Assembly: GCF_900044055.2 (NCBI RefSeq)
Contig: NZ_FCOX02000010.1
Span: forward strand, 119,196-183,195
Length of the DNA stretch: 64,000 nt
Direction of reading: 5' to 3'
Source: Caballeronia calidae
Lineage (GTDB): Bacteria; Pseudomonadota; Gammaproteobacteria; Burkholderiales; Burkholderiaceae
Positions within the stretch are counted from its first letter, which is position 1, and every line of letters begins with the position of its first letter. The notes under the pieces were generated by a model, which was given only the letters and a program-made list of their open reading frames with translations, had not been told where the DNA came from and searched no databases. Positions 53,290 through 62,135 of the stretch are shown one piece after another. Both the position numbers and the translations under genes were made by a program.

Positions 53290-54030
53290 ATGAGTGAGAT
53301 GAACTTGGAAATCGTTATTACTGAAAACGCGCAAGCCGCTGACACGGCCTTGCTCGGCGACGGCGCGGTTCTCGTCTGGAACGATGTGACCTCCGAGGGC
53401 CGCGAGCAGTTTTATCAATGGCATGACAAGGAGCACATCCCCGAAAGGCTTTCGATTCCGGGCTTCCGGCGCGGACGCCGGTATGTCCGCTCGGGTCACT
53501 CGCCCGAATGGCTGACGATGTACGAGGCGGTCGATCTGAACGTGGTGGTGTCGCCGGCCTATCTCGAACGCCTGAACGCGCCGACGCCCGCAACGGTCGA
53601 TACGCTGCGCTACTTCCGCAATACATCGCGGGCGGTATGTCGAATCGTGCACTCGGTCGGTTCGAGCAGCGGGGGCCACGTGCTGGCATTGCGCCTGGAC
53701 GTGCCCGCGGCGCGGGCCGAAGCGATGAAGGCGTATCTGTGCACGGACGTGTTTCCGCGTGCCGTGGCCCTTACGAGCATCGTCGCGTGCCATCTCTATA
53801 TGGCCGATCAATCCGGCAGTCATATCGACACCGCCGAGTCGAGCACGCGTGAGTTCGACGTGCCCGCGTGGGTCGTGCTCGTCGAAGCGACCACGCCGCA
53901 GGCGGCCGAAAGCGCCCGCGATCTGCTCGACGCACGCAAGCTCGAATCGCTCGGCGTAAAGGTGCGCCCCGACGGCACGACGTATTCGATGGAAATCTGC
54001 CGGCTCGCACATGCGCCGGCGGAAATTTGA
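53290..54030 (+). CDS. DUF4286/EthD-like dimeric alpha-beta barrel protein
   Basis: Protein of 246 residues made of two ferredoxin-like halves. The first carries LVWNDVTSEGREQFYQWHDK, then EHIPERLSIPGFRRGRRYV, the pattern seen in DUF4286/EthD-type proteins that accompany catabolic enzymes. The second half (about residues 130-240) is more divergent. Begins 16 bp after the hydratase gene. The conserved His in WHDKEH may be catalytic or structural; the reaction is unknown. Confidence 0.65.
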   Translation: MSEMNLEIVITENAQAADTALLGDGAVLVWNDVTSEGREQFYQWHDKEHIPERLSIPGFRRGRRYVRSGHSPEWLTMYEAVDLNVVVSPAYLERLNAPTPATVDTLRYFRNTSRAVCRIVHSVGSSSGGHVLALRLDVPAARAEAMKAYLCTDVFPRAVALTSIVACHLYMADQSGSHIDTAESSTREFDVPAWVVLVEATTPQAAESARDLLDARKLESLGVKVRPDGTTYSMEICRLAHAPAEI

Positions 54031-54058
54031 ACGCTGGACCACTCAAGAGAGACTGCGA

Positions 54059-54910
54059 ATGAAACTCGTAAGACACGGGCAACCCGGCCAGGAGCGCCCG
54101 GGCATCATCGACGCGCAAGGCCAGATTCGCGACCTCGGCGACCATTGCAAGGATTTCGATCCCGGTTTCTTCGCCGGCGACGGCCTGCGGCAGTTGAAGA
54201 CGATCGACCTGCAGAGCCTTCCGGTCGTTGCCGCCGATACGCGTCTTGGATCGTGCGTCGCGCGACCGGGGACTTTTCTGGCCATCGGCCTGAACTACGT
54301 TCAGCATGCCATCGAGACGAACGCGCCGATTCCGACCGACCCCATCATCTTCAGCAAGGCGCCGTCCTGCGTGTCCGGTCCGAACGATCCGGTGCTCCTT
54401 CCGAAAGGTTCGACGAAAACCGACTGGGAAGTGGAGCTTGCCTTCGTGGTCGGGAAGCGCGCTCACTATGTCGAACAGTCCGAGGCGCTCGATTACATCG
54501 CGGGCTATTTCATCTGCAACGATGTCTCGGAGCGCGAGTTCCAGCTCGAACGAAGCGGCCAGTGGCAGAAAGGAAAGATGTTTCCGACCTTCGGTCCCAT
54601 CGGTCCGTGGCTGGTCACGTCCGATGAAATCGCCGACGTGCAGAACCTCGGACTCTGGCTCGAACTGAACGGCAAGCGCATCCAGAACTCGTCGACGAGC
54701 GACATGATTTTCTCCATCGCGAAGATTCTTTCTGACACGAGTCAGTACGTGGCCCTGGAACCGGGCGACATCATCACCACCGGTACGCCGCCGGGTGTCG
54801 GCCTCGGCATGAAGCCGGAGGCTTATCTCAAGCCCGGCGACGTGATGCGGCTCGGCGTCGATGGGCTGGGTGTGCAGGAGCAGCGCGTTCTGCGCTGGGG
54901 CGAACAGTGA
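54059..54910 (+). CDS. fumarylacetoacetate hydrolase family protein
   Basis: FAH-fold metal enzyme of 283 residues. Metal-binding acids are in TDWEVELAFVVGKRA and CNDVSEREFQLERSG; the family ending TTGTPPGVGLGMKP is present. It hydrolyses, hydrates or decarboxylates a dioxo-acid. Start at 54059, 28 bp after the previous stop. Its presence suggests the pathway makes an oxo-diacid of the fumarylpyruvate or 2-oxo-hept-enedioate kind. Confidence 0.88.
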   Translation: MKLVRHGQPGQERPGIIDAQGQIRDLGDHCKDFDPGFFAGDGLRQLKTIDLQSLPVVAADTRLGSCVARPGTFLAIGLNYVQHAIETNAPIPTDPIIFSKAPSCVSGPNDPVLLPKGSTKTDWEVELAFVVGKRAHYVEQSEALDYIAGYFICNDVSEREFQLERSGQWQKGKMFPTFGPIGPWLVTSDEIADVQNLGLWLELNGKRIQNSSTSDMIFSIAKILSDTSQYVALEPGDIITTGTPPGVGLGMKPEAYLKPGDVMRLGVDGLGVQEQRVLRWGEQ

Positions 54911-54975
54911 TCGGCGTGGCGGCTTCGCGGGAAGTCGCCGGGTACGTCGAGTGACCACGAAAGACTGAGCGGATC

Positions 54976-56598
54976 ATGGAAAGAATAAGTGCAGACGAAG
55001 CGGCGAAGCTGGTCGAGGACGGGGACGCGATCCTCATCAGCGGATCGGGCGGCGGCCATGCCGTGCCGGAGGCGTTGCTTGCGGCCGTGGAGCGGCGTTT
55101 TCTCGAAGAGAACAAGCCACAGGGACTGACATCGGTCAGCGTAGTGGGCGTGGGCGATCGCGCGGCGTTGGGCGCAAGCCATCTGGCGCACGAAGGCCTG
55201 TTGCATCGTGCAATCACGAGCGCGCTGGTCGATTCGCCCGGACTCGTGCTTCTCGCAGCGGAAGACAAGATCGAGGCTTACACCTTTCCTCAAGGCGTAC
55301 TGTCGCAGTTGATGCGCGATATGGCTGCGGGCCGTCCGGGTCTCCTGACGAAGACGGGGTTGCACACGTTCGTCGACCCGCGCCAGCAAGGCGCTCGTCA
55401 GAGTCCGCGCACGCCGGAGGGCTTTGTCGAAGTCGTCGACCTCGCGGGAGAGGAGTGGCTGTTTTTCAAGCCCGTGCCGGTCAACGTCGCGTTCCTTCGC
55501 GGGACGACCGCCGACGAAGACGGCAACATCACGATGGAAGAGGAAGCGGTCCTCGGTGAAATGCTCGCCATGGCGCAGGCGACTCGCCGCGCCGGAGGCA
55601 TCGTCGTGGTTCAGGTCAAGCGGATGGCCAGGCGCGGGACCTTGCCGGCCAAACACGTGAAGATCCCCGGCATTCTGGTGGATTTCGTCGTCGTGGATAC
55701 GGAACAGCGGCAGACCTACGCGACGTACTACGATCCGAGCTACTCCGGCGAACTGCGGATTCCGGTGGAAGGCATCAGGCCTTTGCCGTTCGGCCCCCGC
55801 AAGGTCATTGTCAGACGCGCGGCGATGGAGCTTTTTCCCGGCGCGATCTGCAATCTCGGCGCGGGCATTTCCACGGGCCTGTCGACGGTGGCCGCGGAAG
55901 AAGGGCTGCTCGACGCGGTCTATCTGACCAACGAGCAGGGGATCATCGGCGGCGCGCCGATCACCGGAAGAGATTCCGGCGGCGGCCAGAATTTCGCGGC
56001 CATGATCGAGCAGCCCGCGCAGTTCGATTTCTACGATGGCGGCGGACTGGACGTCGCGTTCCTGTCGTTCGCCGAGGTCGACGCGCAGGGCAACGTCAAC
56101 GTGTCCCGCTTCGGCGACAAGATCATCGGAGTGGGCGGCTTCATCAATATCAGCTCGAATGCGCGATGCATGGTCTTCAGCGGCACCTTGACCGCGGGAG
56201 AGCTCGACGTGGGCTGGGAGCAGGGCCGCACGATCATCAGGCAAGAGGGGCGGCATCGGAAATTCGTGCCGATGCTCGAGCAGATCTGCTACAGCGCGTC
56301 GATGGCGCGCGCTAAGGGTCAGACGGCCTTCTTCGTCACCGAACGCGCGGTGTTCACGATCGGCGAACATGGGCTCGAACTGATCGAGATTGCACCCGGC
56401 ATCGATGTGGAACGTGACGTGATCGCGCACATGGGATTCAGGCCCGCCGTGTCGAAGGCGCTCAAGGAAATGGATGCGCGCATCTTCGATCCCGCGCTCA
56501 TGGGGCTTGGCGCGGACGTGCACGGCAAGGCGCGGCGTTACCGGTCCGAGCGCGTGGCGAAGTGGCATAATTCCCGCGATGGAGGCGTCCAGCGATGA
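54976..56598 (+). CDS. acyl-CoA:carboxylate CoA-transferase (YdiF type), copy 1
   Basis: Fused alpha-beta class I CoA-transferase of 540 residues. N-terminal half: DAILISGSGGGHAVPEALL and TKTGLHTFVDPRQ. C-terminal half: NLGAGISTGLSTVAAEEG and the catalytic-Glu region VYLTNEQGIIGGAPITGRDS. It transfers CoA between acetyl-, propionyl- or succinyl-CoA and a carboxylic acid. It overlaps the AroE-like gene by four bases. Copy 2 lies at 59226-60833 on the other strand and is alike over its full length. Confidence 0.9.
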   Translation: MERISADEAAKLVEDGDAILISGSGGGHAVPEALLAAVERRFLEENKPQGLTSVSVVGVGDRAALGASHLAHEGLLHRAITSALVDSPGLVLLAAEDKIEAYTFPQGVLSQLMRDMAAGRPGLLTKTGLHTFVDPRQQGARQSPRTPEGFVEVVDLAGEEWLFFKPVPVNVAFLRGTTADEDGNITMEEEAVLGEMLAMAQATRRAGGIVVVQVKRMARRGTLPAKHVKIPGILVDFVVVDTEQRQTYATYYDPSYSGELRIPVEGIRPLPFGPRKVIVRRAAMELFPGAICNLGAGISTGLSTVAAEEGLLDAVYLTNEQGIIGGAPITGRDSGGGQNFAAMIEQPAQFDFYDGGGLDVAFLSFAEVDAQGNVNVSRFGDKIIGVGGFINISSNARCMVFSGTLTAGELDVGWEQGRTIIRQEGRHRKFVPMLEQICYSASMARAKGQTAFFVTERAVFTIGEHGLELIEIAPGIDVERDVIAHMGFRPAVSKALKEMDARIFDPALMGLGADVHGKARRYRSERVAKWHNSRDGGVQR

Positions 56599-57398
56599 GC
56601 GCGCTTGCTATCACGGGGAAGACCCGGTTGTTCTGCATCGTCGGCGATCCGATCGTTCAAGTGCGCTCGCCGCAGGTGTACACGGAACAGTTCGCGGCCG
56701 CCGGCATCGATGCCGTTCTGGTCCCGATGCAAGTGTCCGCCGACCGATGCGCTGAGATCATCCCGGCGTTGATGGCCCTGGGCAATCTCGATGGCCTGCT
56801 CGTCACGGCGCCCCTGAAAGCGCGCGTGGCGGCATTCGCGGACCGCTTCGGACCCACGGCCTCCTGCATTGGCGCCGTCAATGCGTTGAGGCGCGAAGCC
56901 GACGGTTCCTGGACAGGCGACATGTTCGACGGCGAAGGCTTCGTTCGCGGTCTTCTTGCGAAGGGCGCGCGTGTTCGCGGCCGGCGCGTGCTGCAGTTCG
57001 GCGCGGGCGGGGCGGGAAGCGCTATCGCATGCGCGCTGGCCAACGCCGGCGTGCAGTCGATTCGTATCGTCAATCCGGACCCACGGCAGACCCAATCGCT
57101 CATTGCGTCATTGGCGAAGGTGTTTCCCGAGTGCGATGTGCAGGCCGCAAGCGAGGATCGCAGCGATATCGACATGATCGTGAATGCGTCGCCGGTTGGC
57201 ATGCGCCCGGACGACGGCCTGCCGGGCGATCTGGGCGCGCTGACCTCGGACACGCTGATCGGCGATGTCGTTCTGTCCTCGTCGCCGACGGCTTTCATTC
57301 AAGCGGCGCTCGATCATGGCTGTCAGTGGGCGGATGGCCGGGACATGCACTCCGGCCAGATCGACGCCATCATGAACTTCTTCGTCCCACGCACGTAG
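56595..57398 (+). CDS. shikimate dehydrogenase-like NAD(P) reductase
   Basis: AroE-family protein of 267 residues. N-terminal substrate domain with VGDPIVQVRSPQVY, the catalytic Lys in VTAPLKARVAAFADRFG, GAVNALRRE, and Asp in GDMFDGEGFVRGL; Rossmann loop LQFGAGGAGSAIACALANAG. The substrate loop differs from biosynthetic AroE (NVTIPHK is VTAPLK here), and it is translationally coupled to the CoA-transferase, so it is likely a catabolic quinate/shikimate-type or unrelated hydroxyacid dehydrogenase rather than the aromatic-pathway enzyme. Confidence 0.85.
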   Translation: MSALAITGKTRLFCIVGDPIVQVRSPQVYTEQFAAAGIDAVLVPMQVSADRCAEIIPALMALGNLDGLLVTAPLKARVAAFADRFGPTASCIGAVNALRREADGSWTGDMFDGEGFVRGLLAKGARVRGRRVLQFGAGGAGSAIACALANAGVQSIRIVNPDPRQTQSLIASLAKVFPECDVQAASEDRSDIDMIVNASPVGMRPDDGLPGDLGALTSDTLIGDVVLSSSPTAFIQAALDHGCQWADGRDMHSGQIDAIMNFFVPRT

Positions 57399-57422
57399 TA
57401 TCTTTTTTTGACCGGTAATCTT

Positions 57423-58238
57423 ATGGCTCATATTCCCGCAGAGCGCTGCCTTGACATCATCGAATTGCTCGCAGACGGTGCTGTTGCGATGCCGCTCGGT
57501 GAAATCGCAACGCGACTCGATCTGGCGAAAAGTGGTGCCCATCGATTGCTCGCGACGCTGGTCGACCTCGGATGGGCCGAACAGGACGCGGAGACCGGTT
57601 TCTATCGACTCTCGATGCGGCTGGCAATCCTCGGGCAGCGGTTTTTCGTGGCCACGGGAATCCCGGATATCTGTCAGCCGCTGGTCGATCGTCTCGCAAG
57701 CCAGTCCCGCGAGTTTGTCCGGCTGGCGGTGGTCGACGGATCGTCGTTGACATGGGTCGCGCACGCTCAGGGCGCGACGGGCGGCCTGCTTTATCAACCC
57801 ACGCTGGGAAGCAACACGGTTCCGCTGCACGCGACGGCCACCGGCAAGGCATGGCTCGCTACGTTGGCCACTGAACAGGCGGCGGAAAATGTGTTGCGTG
57901 TCGGATTCGGCGATTCGGAGAAGTACGGCCCGAACGTCATTCGTTCACTGGACGCGCTTCTGCATGAGATCGAGGCGACCAGGAATCGCGGATACGGAAT
58001 CGCGGTGAACGAAGGCGAGCCGGGCGTGAGTGCGCTGGCGGCGGCCATTCGCCCACCGGACGGCGGCGCCGCGCTCGGCGTCGTCAGCGTGGCGGGACCG
58101 AGCGCGCGCATGACGGAAAGCCGCATTGCCGAGATGGCGCCTTTGGTCATGCAGGCCGCGACCGAGCTGGCATCCTTCTGGCCGCTGCGTACTCGTCCCA
58201 GCAAGTTCTCCAGCGCGAGCAACATGATCGCTGCGTGA
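57423..58238 (+). CDS. IclR-family regulator
   Basis: Regulator of 271 residues: N-terminal winged helix ERCLDIIELLADGAVAMPLG...ATRLDLAKSGAHRLLATL, then the GAF-like effector domain with VPLHATATGKAWLA and NRGYGIAVNEGEPGVSALAA. The ATG at 57423 gives the usual start; a T7 run (57403-57409) and ACCGGT lie just upstream with no clear ribosome-binding site. It ends the plus-strand catabolic operon and probably adds a second level of control to it. Confidence 0.9.
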   Translation: MAHIPAERCLDIIELLADGAVAMPLGEIATRLDLAKSGAHRLLATLVDLGWAEQDAETGFYRLSMRLAILGQRFFVATGIPDICQPLVDRLASQSREFVRLAVVDGSSLTWVAHAQGATGGLLYQPTLGSNTVPLHATATGKAWLATLATEQAAENVLRVGFGDSEKYGPNVIRSLDALLHEIEATRNRGYGIAVNEGEPGVSALAAAIRPPDGGAALGVVSVAGPSARMTESRIAEMAPLVMQAATELASFWPLRTRPSKFSSASNMIAA

Positions 58239-58269
58239 GGTAACGGTCGCGCACGCGTCTCAGCCAGGA

Positions 58270-58297
58270 AGCCGCCGATCCGGTCATGGAGGCGGCT
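58270..58297. terminator. hairpin between convergent genes
   Basis: AGCCGCC (58270-58276) and GGCGGCT (58291-58297) pair perfectly around 14 bases, in the gap between the converging IclR and SDR genes. A two-way terminator is plausible but no T-run follows. Confidence 0.35.
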
Positions 58298-58355
58298 CAA
58301 TGCTCATGATGAGGATCTTTGCGAAGGTACCGCTTCAGGTGATGATGCGAACAAG

Positions 58356-59153
58356 TCAGACGCGATGGATATGAAGCCCGCCATCGATATGAATGGCCTC
58401 GCCTGTGCTGAATGGAAGACAGCCCGTCGCCAGTGACACGACGGCCTTCGCGAGCTCCTCCTCGCGCCCCCATCGCGCGACTGGAGAGAAGCCCCGGTCG
58501 ATCTTCCGGTCGTAGTCGTTCTTCGCAACCTCGGTCATTTTCGTTTGGAAAATGCCGGGGCGAACTTCGTATACGGGAATTTCGAACTCCGCCAGCCTCG
58601 CTGCGAACAGCTTGGTCAAGGTCGTGATCGCAGCTTTCGATATGCAGTATTCAGCCCGGTTGGTCGCGACCAGAAATGCATTCGCCGATGAAATGTTGAT
58701 GATCGAACGAAAGCACTCGCGCGACGAATGGCCGTGAACGAAACGGCGCGCCAGTTTCTGCGACAAGAAAAATGTTCCGCGAAGATTGACATCGATGAGT
58801 CTGTCGAAGCTCGCCGGCGTCACGTCCAGCAGATCGCCTCGCGTCTCCACGCTGATTCCGGCGTTATTGACGAGGCACGCAACCGCGCCCAAGGACGTCT
58901 GCACCTGATCCAGCAATGCATCGTGCTGGTCGATGTCCGCGATATCGGCTTCAAAAAAGACCGCTCGTCGACCTTCGGACTGGATTGCCTGAAGCGTTTC
59001 GTTTGCATCGTCATCGCACACGAGATCCGCAATCGCGATATCGAATCCGGCCGCGCCTAAAGCCTTGGCCATCGCCGCGCCGAGACCGCGTCTTCCGCCG
59101 GTCACGATAGCAACGCGTGACGGCTTATCCTCGAAAGGTTCAATGGTCCTCAT
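58356..59153 (-). CDS. short-chain dehydrogenase/reductase
   Basis: Classical SDR of 265 residues. Cofactor motif TGGRRGLGAAMA, structural NNAG, catalytic Ser in NISSANAF and the Tyr-Lys pair in AEYCISK, and the PG motif VRPGIFQTKM. The ATG at 59153 directly follows an in-frame GTG at 59156; ATG is preferred. Same strand as and 72 bp after the second CoA-transferase. Likely reduces or oxidises a 3-oxo or hydroxyl group of the pathway acid. Confidence 0.88.
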   Translation of the reverse strand: MRTIEPFEDKPSRVAIVTGGRRGLGAAMAKALGAAGFDIAIADLVCDDDANETLQAIQSEGRRAVFFEADIADIDQHDALLDQVQTSLGAVACLVNNAGISVETRGDLLDVTPASFDRLIDVNLRGTFFLSQKLARRFVHGHSSRECFRSIINISSANAFLVATNRAEYCISKAAITTLTKLFAARLAEFEIPVYEVRPGIFQTKMTEVAKNDYDRKIDRGFSPVARWGREEELAKAVVSLATGCLPFSTGEAIHIDGGLHIHRV

Positions 59154-59225
59154 CACGTGCTTTACCCGTATTCAATGATTGTCCCGAAAACAACTTTCGC
59201 CACAGCGTGAAAGCCGGCGAACCTG

Positions 59226-60833
59226 TCAGCCATGCGTGCGCGACCATTCGGCAACCCGCTCGGAGCGATAGCGTCGCTCCTTGCGTGACATGTCCTCGGC
59301 GAGACCCATCAGGCCAGTGCCGAAGAGCCGGACGTCCATCTCGCGCACATCGGATGCGACGGGCGTCCTGAATGCCATTTGCCCGAAGATATCGCGCTCG
59401 ATATCGATGCCCGGCGCGATCTCGATCAGTTCGAGACCCGCCGCGCCAGCCCGGAACACGGCCCGCTCCGTCACGAACAGCGCGGAGTTTCCGCGCTGTC
59501 TCGCGAATGCGGCGCTATAGGAAATTTGTTCGAGCGCGCTGACGAACTTGCGATGCTGTCCTTCGCGAACGACGGTCGCGCGGCCATGCGTCCATTGCAC
59601 ATCCAGTCCGCCTGCCGTGAAAGTGCCGCTGAAAATAACGCGCCTGGCGTTTTGGCTGATATTGACGAAGCCTCCGACCCCGACGATCTTGTCGCCGAAG
59701 CGGCTGATATTGACGTTGCCTTGCGCGTCGACTTCCGCGAAGGAAAGAAAGGCGAGGTCGAGGCCGCCGCCATCGTAGAAATCGAACTGTGATGTCTGCT
59801 CGATCATGGCGGCGAAATTCTGCGCGCCGCCCGAGTCACGGCCCGTGATGGGCGCGCCTCCGATCAATCCTTGTTCGTTCGTGAGCACGACGGCATCGAG
59901 CAGTCCTTCTTCGGCCGCGACGGTCGATAATCCCGTCGAGATGCCGGCTCCGAGATTGCAGATGGCGGACGGATACAACTCCATCGCCGCCCGTCTCACG
60001 ATGACTTTGCGCGGGCCGAACGCAATGGGCTTGATCTCGGCAACCGGCACGCGCAATTCGCCCGAATAACTCGGATCGTAATCGGTGGCGTAGGTCTGGC
60101 GCTGTTCCGGCTCGACCACGACGAAATCCACCAGAATGCCTGGAATCTTGACTTGCTTGGGCGGCAGCGTGCCGCTGCGCGCCATGCGTTTCACCTGCAC
60201 GACGACCACGCCGCCTGCACGGCGAGTCGCCTGTGCCATGGCGAGCATTTCGCCCAGCACGGCCTCCTGCTCCATGGTGATGTTGCCGTCCTCGTCGGCG
60301 GTCGTGCCACGGAGAAACGCGACATCGATGGGAAGCGGCTTGAAGCGAAGCCACTCTTCGCCGTCGAGGTGGATGAGTTCGACGAGTTGTTCTTCCGTCC
60401 TCGGGCTCTGCCGGCCGCCGCGCTGGCGAGGATCGATGAAAGTATGCAGCCCCGTCTTCGTGATCAGTCCCGGTCGTCCGCCGGCCATTTCGCGCATGAG
60501 TTGCGAGAGGACGCCTTGCGGCAGCGTGTAGGCCTCGATCAGATCGCTCGCCGCCATCTTCAGCAGGCCGGGCGAGTCGATGAGCGCGCCTGATATGGCG
60601 CGCCTGATCAGCCCGACCTGCGCGAGATGATCGGCGCCCAGCGAGATGCGGTCTCCGATTCCGACCACGCTGATCGAGGTGAGGTCGCGCGGCTGCTGTT
60701 CGTGACGGAACCGCTGTCCGACTGCCTCGAGCAATGCCTCGGGTACGGCATGCCCGGCGCCCGATCCGCTGATCAGCAGGGTGTCGCCCGTACGCACCAG
60801 GCTCGCGGCTTCGTCAGGGGTGATTCGTTGCAT
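59226..60833 (-). CDS. acyl-CoA:carboxylate CoA-transferase (YdiF type), copy 2
   Basis: Class I CoA-transferase of 535 residues, colinear with copy 1 (54976-56598) and identical over long runs such as FLRGTTADEDGNITME and NLGAGISTGLSTVAAEEG; the catalytic region is VVLTNEQGLIGGAPITGRDS. The copies differ most near residues 85-100 and at the C-terminus. Two ACCGGT-centred palindromes lie in the 190 bases before its start, so it has its own regulated promoter. Head-to-head substrate split or stage-specific use is likely. Confidence 0.9.
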   Translation of the reverse strand: MQRITPDEAASLVRTGDTLLISGSGAGHAVPEALLEAVGQRFRHEQQPRDLTSISVVGIGDRISLGADHLAQVGLIRRAISGALIDSPGLLKMAASDLIEAYTLPQGVLSQLMREMAGGRPGLITKTGLHTFIDPRQRGGRQSPRTEEQLVELIHLDGEEWLRFKPLPIDVAFLRGTTADEDGNITMEQEAVLGEMLAMAQATRRAGGVVVVQVKRMARSGTLPPKQVKIPGILVDFVVVEPEQRQTYATDYDPSYSGELRVPVAEIKPIAFGPRKVIVRRAAMELYPSAICNLGAGISTGLSTVAAEEGLLDAVVLTNEQGLIGGAPITGRDSGGAQNFAAMIEQTSQFDFYDGGGLDLAFLSFAEVDAQGNVNISRFGDKIVGVGGFVNISQNARRVIFSGTFTAGGLDVQWTHGRATVVREGQHRKFVSALEQISYSAAFARQRGNSALFVTERAVFRAGAAGLELIEIAPGIDIERDIFGQMAFRTPVASDVREMDVRLFGTGLMGLAEDMSRKERRYRSERVAEWSRTHG

Positions 60834-60881
60834 GGCGTTCTCGGGTTCCGGGAGAGGGCAGGGCGTGCCCGTCAGGTGATT

Positions 60882-60897
60882 ATGTAACCGGTCTCAT
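60882..60897. promoter_or_regulatory. LacI-type operator candidate 1
   Basis: ATGTAACCGGTCTCAT matches the palindrome ATGTAACCGGTTACAT at 14 of 16 positions, 49 bases before the start of the second CoA-transferase. Confidence 0.6.
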
Positions 60898-60993
60898 TAT
60901 GGTCTCGCCGCTGATGACGCTCCATCAGGGTAATCTCGTATTTATGTCTTTGATAGAGATTCGAGATCAGTAGAGCAGTGAGATCTCTTGAGA

Positions 60994-61009
60994 ATGTAAC
61001 CGGTTCGCG
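60994..61009. promoter_or_regulatory. LacI-type operator candidate 2
   Basis: ATGTAACCGGTTCGCG carries the complete left arm of the same palindrome (12 of 16 overall), 112 bases from site 1 centre to centre, a spacing that allows DNA looping. Confidence 0.5.
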
Positions 61010-61021
61010 AATGTGAATGAC

Positions 61022-61948
61022 TTACAGAACGGGTTTCCCACGCGCGGCTTCGAGGATTGCGTACCAGTCTTCGCGACTCAGCTTCACGCCAGAACCATCG
61101 ACCGCCTGTTGCAACGACTCGAGGCGTCGGCTACCCACCAGCACATAAGGCGCGCAGGGAAGCGTGAAGATCCACGCATAGACGATCGATACCCACGAGG
61201 ACGCGTTGTATTTCTCCGCCAGCGTGGTCAGTTCGCGGCGAAGCCGGACGGCAAGTTCGTCGGTCTCGGAGAAAAGACGTCCGCCTCCGAGCGCGGACCA
61301 GATCATCGGTGACACCGCCGCCGACGACAGCGCGGTGAAGACGTCATCGTCCAGTGCCTGAAGTTCGAAAGGGGAGAACTCGATCTGGTTGGTTGCGAGG
61401 GCGACTTTGGCGCGCAGAGAATCGAACTGTCGCGTCGTGAAATTCGACACGCCGAACGCGCGAATTTTGCCTTCCCGGATGAGGCTTTCGGCGGCATCGG
61501 CGATCTCGTCGTTGTTAGCGAGATGGTCCGGGCGATGAATGAGAAACAGATCGAGATGATCGGTCTTAAGACGCTGCAAGGAGTGCTCGACCGCCGCTTG
61601 CAGATAGGTGCGGCTCGTATCGTAGTGTTTGACCCCGACAGCACCCGCGGATGAACCACGCGGCCTGATTCCCGCCTTGCTGACGATCTGCATTTTCGCG
61701 CGCAACGATGGCGTTTGTGCCAGCGCATCGCCGAAAAGCGCTTCGACCTCGCCGCCGCCGTAGATGTCGGCGTGATCGAACGTCGTCACGCCCAACGCCA
61801 TGCTTTCCTGCACGTACCGATTGAGCGCTGCGGCGGACATGTTCCACTCGCGAACGCGCCACATGCCGGCCACCACCTTCGAGCAGCCGATCACGGCTAA
61901 TGTGCCCAGGCTTCGCTTCCCGGCAAGTGCGCTTGTCTCGTCATTCAT
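61022..61948 (-). CDS. aldo/keto reductase (YdhF-like)
   Basis: TIM-barrel NADP-dependent reductase of 308 residues. Catalytic residues: Asp and Tyr in FDHADIYGGGEVEALFG, Lys in IVSKAGIRPRG, His in DLFLIHRPDHL. The ATG at 61948 follows AAGGAGCCCGA; the frame opens at 61975. It is divergent from the MFS gene with operator candidate 3 between them, and probably acts on a carbonyl in the imported compound. YdhF-like enzymes have wide substrate range. Confidence 0.87.
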   Translation of the reverse strand: MNDETSALAGKRSLGTLAVIGCSKVVAGMWRVREWNMSAAALNRYVQESMALGVTTFDHADIYGGGEVEALFGDALAQTPSLRAKMQIVSKAGIRPRGSSAGAVGVKHYDTSRTYLQAAVEHSLQRLKTDHLDLFLIHRPDHLANNDEIADAAESLIREGKIRAFGVSNFTTRQFDSLRAKVALATNQIEFSPFELQALDDDVFTALSSAAVSPMIWSALGGGRLFSETDELAVRLRRELTTLAEKYNASSWVSIVYAWIFTLPCAPYVLVGSRRLESLQQAVDGSGVKLSREDWYAILEAARGKPVL

Positions 61949-62083
61949 TCGGGCTCCTTGTGTATGCGGTTTCATAAAGATGAAAACAGGATGACACGTT
62001 ACGCTAACGTGGCCTATTGGATGCGAAATATTATGCGGCTAGGGAGATTCCCTAAGAGCGAATGCTTCGTGTTGTACATCGCA

Positions 62084-62099
62084 ATGATACCGGTTACAT
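62084..62099. promoter_or_regulatory. LacI-type operator candidate 3
   Basis: ATGATACCGGTTACAT has the complete right arm of ATGTAACCGGTTACAT (14 of 16 overall). It lies between the divergent aldo/keto reductase and MFS genes, 36 bases before the MFS start. Confidence 0.6.
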
Positions 62100-62135
62100 T
62101 TAGCTGCCCGTCGTATTGGAAACAAGGTAGAGAGC

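Noticed and set aside
54823..56568. 581-residue minus-strand frame
   Set aside because: Antisense shadow of CoA-transferase copy 1.
57406..57421. ACCGGT-centred sequence before the IclR gene as a fourth LacI operator
   Set aside because: Only about 10 of 16 positions match the palindrome and neither arm is complete; it is likely chance next to the T-run.
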